Below are positions 25,572 to 27,960 of a stretch of 27,960 nt of DNA, piece after piece. A program made the translations under genes and the position numbers. Position 1 is the stretch's first letter; each line of letters opens with the position of its first letter. Location of the stretch: contig CAZSVI010000039.1 of assembly GCA_964610205.1 (NCBI GenBank), positions 1 to 27,960 of the forward strand. Direction: 5' to 3'. The notes beneath the pieces were generated by a model. That model had not been told where the DNA came from. It searched no databases and saw only the letters and a program-made list of their open reading frames with translations. The DNA is from CAZSVI01 sp964610205. Lineage in GTDB: Bacteria > Bacillota > Clostridia > DSM-8532.

Positions 25572-26834
25572 TCAGGATACGGTCCATAATCCCAAAGCAG
25601 GATTTGAAATGAAAAACCATTCTTCTTCTCCGCTTTTGTAAAATCCATCGGTTATCCCTTCAGGCATGTATTTCAGGCAAGCTTGCGCATATGGTGTATA
25701 CCTGAAACCCACACCTTCCACCTCTTCTCTGGTTAAATATTCTACAGCGTATGTTATCCGAAACCGGCCATCCGAGGATCCATGAATCAGATGTGCTGCC
25801 GCCGAAGGATTTTCCCGCAGATCCGAATTTTCCTGAAACTGTTTTAAAACATATTCCCGGCCTTTATAGCCATACTTTCGGATCAATCTGTCAATTGTCT
25901 CATCTTCCCCGAATTTCCTTACTCCGGGAGCCAAAACAATCAGTTCTCCGCCATCCGCCATAGCCATCCGTGTTCTGTAAATAGACTTGTTCCCAAGCCA
26001 GGTGCTTTTAAATTCCCTGGGGTCTAAATAAACCACGGCTTTTTTAATTGGTTTGTCCATCCAGTTGAGGTTCTTTTTTCTGCTTGAATCTACCGCATCT
26101 TCAAATATTTTGCGGCTGTTTCCGGCATAGATTCCTTCTATTCTGACTTTCTCCCCGGCTACGGTGGTAACAGTTAAAATATAAGCGATGGGGAGTTTAT
26201 CCAGAAAATTTTTCTGAGCATAATCAAACACCTTTCTGACAGGTGAGTGATCTTTTCCCATCAACCGCTCCATTCCAAATACGGCCCCCAGCATGTGACT
26301 TTTATTAATGGTGTCTTTTCCGCCGCATCCGACAAGTATATTTTTTGAGTAATTGGCCATGCCAACCACTTCATGGGGGACAACCTGCCCGATTGACAGA
26401 ATTAAATCGTAGGTTTCGTCCAGCAGACGCTTGTTGATTTCAACCGGAACCGCCTCTTTGATTAGGCCTTCTGATACTTCTTCAACAAAATCCTCAGGAA
26501 CTTCTCCCAAAGAAATAATATCCTCCCGCCATCTGTGAGGGATAATACGCTCATAGGGAACCACTCCTTCAAAAAAAACCTCCGCTTCTTCTTTCGTCAT
26601 AGGCTCATGCGTTCCCAGTGCAGGCATGACATCAACCTGAGCGGTATCTTTTAATTTTGAATAAATCATCGCTGTAATTTTCCCCGCTCCGGAATGCATC
26701 CTTGTAAAATCCGGCGGAAGAAGAAGTATCTTTTTTACGGGTCCCTTTTCCTGGAACATCTGATCCAGTACAAGCCGGATTTCCCCATCTGTAATTCCAT
26801 CCTTGCCGGCGGCAAGTCTAACTATATCCTTCAT
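25572..26834 (-). CDS. LarA-family nickel-dependent 2-hydroxyacid racemase/epimerase
   Basis: A 420-residue member of the LarA (DUF2088) family, enzymes that use a nickel-pincer nucleotide to invert the alcohol carbon of 2-hydroxyacids. Seen here: PPDFTRMHSGAG (40-51), ALGTHEP (72-78), IPHRW (98-102), VVPHEVVG (151-158), YSK (162-164) and KSH (178-180). His154, Lys164 and His180 have the spacing of His174, the cofactor-bearing Lys184 and His200 of Lactobacillus LarA; His100 probably matches His108. The substrate need not be lactate: family members act on malate, phenyllactate, hydroxyglutarate or gluconate. The frame opens at an ATG at 26843, but AAAGG abuts that codon, so the ATG at 26834, nine bases on, is preferred. 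6-phosphogluconate dehydrogenase lies upstream. Confidence 0.88.
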   Translation of the reverse strand: MKDIVRLAAGKDGITDGEIRLVLDQMFQEKGPVKKILLLPPDFTRMHSGAGKITAMIYSKLKDTAQVDVMPALGTHEPMTKEEAEVFFEGVVPYERIIPHRWREDIISLGEVPEDFVEEVSEGLIKEAVPVEINKRLLDETYDLILSIGQVVPHEVVGMANYSKNILVGCGGKDTINKSHMLGAVFGMERLMGKDHSPVRKVFDYAQKNFLDKLPIAYILTVTTVAGEKVRIEGIYAGNSRKIFEDAVDSSRKKNLNWMDKPIKKAVVYLDPREFKSTWLGNKSIYRTRMAMADGGELIVLAPGVRKFGEDETIDRLIRKYGYKGREYVLKQFQENSDLRENPSAAAHLIHGSSDGRFRITYAVEYLTREEVEGVGFRYTPYAQACLKYMPEGITDGFYKSGEEEWFFISNPALGLWTVS

Positions 26835-26899
26835 AACATTCATCCTTTACAAATAACAAAGTACATTTTTAAAATGAATATGTCCCACGTAAACCCGTT

Positions 26900-26943
26900 G
26901 ATGCCGGTTCAATATTGAAGCTGAATTATTCTCTTCCGGCATC
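26900..26943. repeat. Inverted repeat in the gnd-larA intergenic region
   Basis: GATGCCGG (26900-26907) and CCGGCATC (26936-26943) form a perfect 8-bp stem. The 28-base loop contains the perfect palindrome TTCAATATTGAA (26908-26919). It lies about 65 bases upstream of larA with no T-run after it. It could be an operator, an mRNA leader structure or a processing site. No convincing sigma-A promoter was found between gnd and larA, so the two may be co-transcribed. Confidence 0.55.
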
Positions 26944-27042
26944 TATCGCTGCGTTAAAGAACACAATTACCTTCATACAGCTTTTAGGCTTTTTCAACCG
27001 ATACAACCGGTTAGTTAATGACAAAACGTCTCCCTGTCTTCC

Positions 27043-27960
27043 CTAAACTGTGTATGTGGTGGCCGATGTATTGCCTCCCGAACCTGTCCAGTTTGTGTGG
27101 AAAAACTCGCCTCTTGGCCTGTCAATCCGCTCATAAGTATGGGCGCCGAAGTAATCCCGCTGTGCCTGCAGAAGATTGGCCGGCAGCCTGGCATTTCTGA
27201 ATCCGTCAAAATAGCACAGGGCTGTTGTGAAAGCCGGTACCGGAATTCCATTGAAAAGAGCTGTGGCTGTTACTTTTCTCCAGCTTTCCTGTGCACTTTC
27301 CACTTTTTCCTTAAAGAAAGGATCCAGCAGCAGATTTGTTAATTCAGGGTTATTGCCGTAAGCCTCCTTTATTTTACCCAGGAAGGTTGACCGGATAATA
27401 CATCCGCCTCTCCACATAAGAGCAATTCCCCCATAATTCAGATTCCAGCCGTACGTTTTAGCGGCGGCTCTCATTAACGTATAACCCTGGGCATAGGATA
27501 CAATTTTTGAAGCATACAGGGCTTTACGGATATCTTCAATCATAGCCCTTCTGTCCCCTTCGAACTTTGGAACAGGCCCTGAAAGCACGTTTGACGCATT
27601 CACCCTTTCATCTTTCATTGCGGACAGGCAGCGCGAGAAAACCGCTTCTCCGATCAAGGTAAGCGGAACACCCTCATCCTGTGCCGCAATTCCTGTCCAT
27701 TTACCGGTTCCTTTCTGACCGGCGGTATCCAGAATCTTGTCAACAATAGGCTCGCCATCCTCATCATTGTATGCCAGAATATCCCGGGTGATTTCAATAA
27801 GATAGCTGCTGAGTTCTCCTTCATTCCATTCCTTAAATACTTCATGCATTTCACCGGCGGACATATTTAATAAATCCTTCATAACATGGTACGCTTCACA
27901 AATTAATTGCATGTCGCCGTATTCAATACCGTTATGGACCATTTTTACAAAATGGCCGGC
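27043..27960 (-). CDS. gnd: 6-phosphogluconate dehydrogenase, decarboxylating (C-terminal part; 5' end outside window)
   Basis: Oxidatively decarboxylates 6-phosphogluconate to ribulose 5-phosphate with reduction of NAD(P)+. The window holds about 305 residues and cuts off the N-terminal Rossmann domain. The first visible residues, AGHFVKMVHNGIEYGDMQ, are the substrate-binding and catalytic motif, with the conserved Lys and the His-Asn pair. The all-helical C-terminal domain follows: TAGQKGTGKWT, SRCLSAMKDER, GYTLMRAA, WRGGCIIRS, and PVPAFTTALCYFDGFR with the RDYFGAHTYERID segment near the end. The gene ends at TAG 27043-27045, 208 bp before larA in the same direction. Confidence 0.96.
   Translation of the reverse strand, partial: AGHFVKMVHNGIEYGDMQLICEAYHVMKDLLNMSAGEMHEVFKEWNEGELSSYLIEITRDILAYNDEDGEPIVDKILDTAGQKGTGKWTGIAAQDEGVPLTLIGEAVFSRCLSAMKDERVNASNVLSGPVPKFEGDRRAMIEDIRKALYASKIVSYAQGYTLMRAAAKTYGWNLNYGGIALMWRGGCIIRSTFLGKIKEAYGNNPELTNLLLDPFFKEKVESAQESWRKVTATALFNGIPVPAFTTALCYFDGFRNARLPANLLQAQRDYFGAHTYERIDRPRGEFFHTNWTGSGGNTSATTYTV

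Noticed and set aside
27001..27030. CAACCGATACAACCGGTT as a gnd terminator
   Set aside because: The stem is at most five pairs and the minus-strand sequence after it is A-rich, not T-rich.
1..27960. CRISPR arrays, insertion sequences, tRNA or rRNA genes, prophage
   Set aside because: No regularly spaced repeats, transposase frames, cloverleaf-like sequences or phage genes were seen on reading both strands, though no search program was run.

Overview
This window looks like chromosomal core sequence from an endospore-forming, Gram-positive anaerobe of the class Clostridia. The pointers are a spoIIE gene, purine-rich AGGAGG-type ribosome binding sites before nearly every gene, sigma-A-like TTGACA/TATAAT promoters, moderately low G+C, and a MazF and alanine racemase of Firmicutes type. 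A thermophilic or cellulolytic clostridial lineage is a guess. No plasmid, phage, insertion sequence, CRISPR array, rRNA or tRNA was seen.

Layout. (1) 1-1619: a structured inverted repeat, possibly over the tail of an unidentified gene, then murC on the plus strand. (2) 1633-4020: spoIIE on the minus strand, convergent with murC. (3) 4245-5094: a plus-strand pair, divergent from spoIIE, encoding a DUF6036/AbiEii-like nucleotidyltransferase and an overlapping unknown small protein. This is the most accessory-looking part of the window. (4) 5162-7786: pcrA and a small Cys-containing protein gene with a clear terminator, both minus. (5) 7974-9851: a GT26 (TagA/WecG) glycosyltransferase and a DUF3810 membrane protein, plus strand. 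(6) 9860-16389: a co-directional minus-strand series, transcribed in the order coiled-coil protein, nnr (NAD(P)HX repair), alr, mazF, secreted coiled-coil protein, membrane-anchored FAD oxidoreductase. mazF has its own strong promoter and no mazE next to it. (7) 16691-19296: a VanW/YoaR-like envelope protein and an RluA-family pseudouridine synthase, plus strand. (8) 19335-25169: a complete oligopeptide ABC transporter, oppA-B-C-D-F, minus strand, with a strong hairpin between oppA and oppB. (9) 25572-27960: a LarA-family nickel-pincer racemase/epimerase and the 3' part of 6-phosphogluconate dehydrogenase, minus strand.

Themes. Cell-envelope work dominates (murC, alr, GT26, VanW, the surface protein pair), with sporulation, DNA repair, peptide uptake and sugar-acid metabolism alongside. 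Several start codons were moved from the longest reading frame to an internal ATG, GTG or TTG because a Shine-Dalgarno sequence sits directly before it (spoIIE, the small Cys protein, the FAD oxidoreductase, mazF, oppF, larA).

Most of the window is conventional. The items that best merit a second look are the nucleotidyltransferase/small-protein pair, the orphan mazF, the LarA homologue beside 6-phosphogluconate dehydrogenase, the FAD oxidoreductase with SLH-like C-terminal repeats, and the 15-bp inverted repeat at the left edge.
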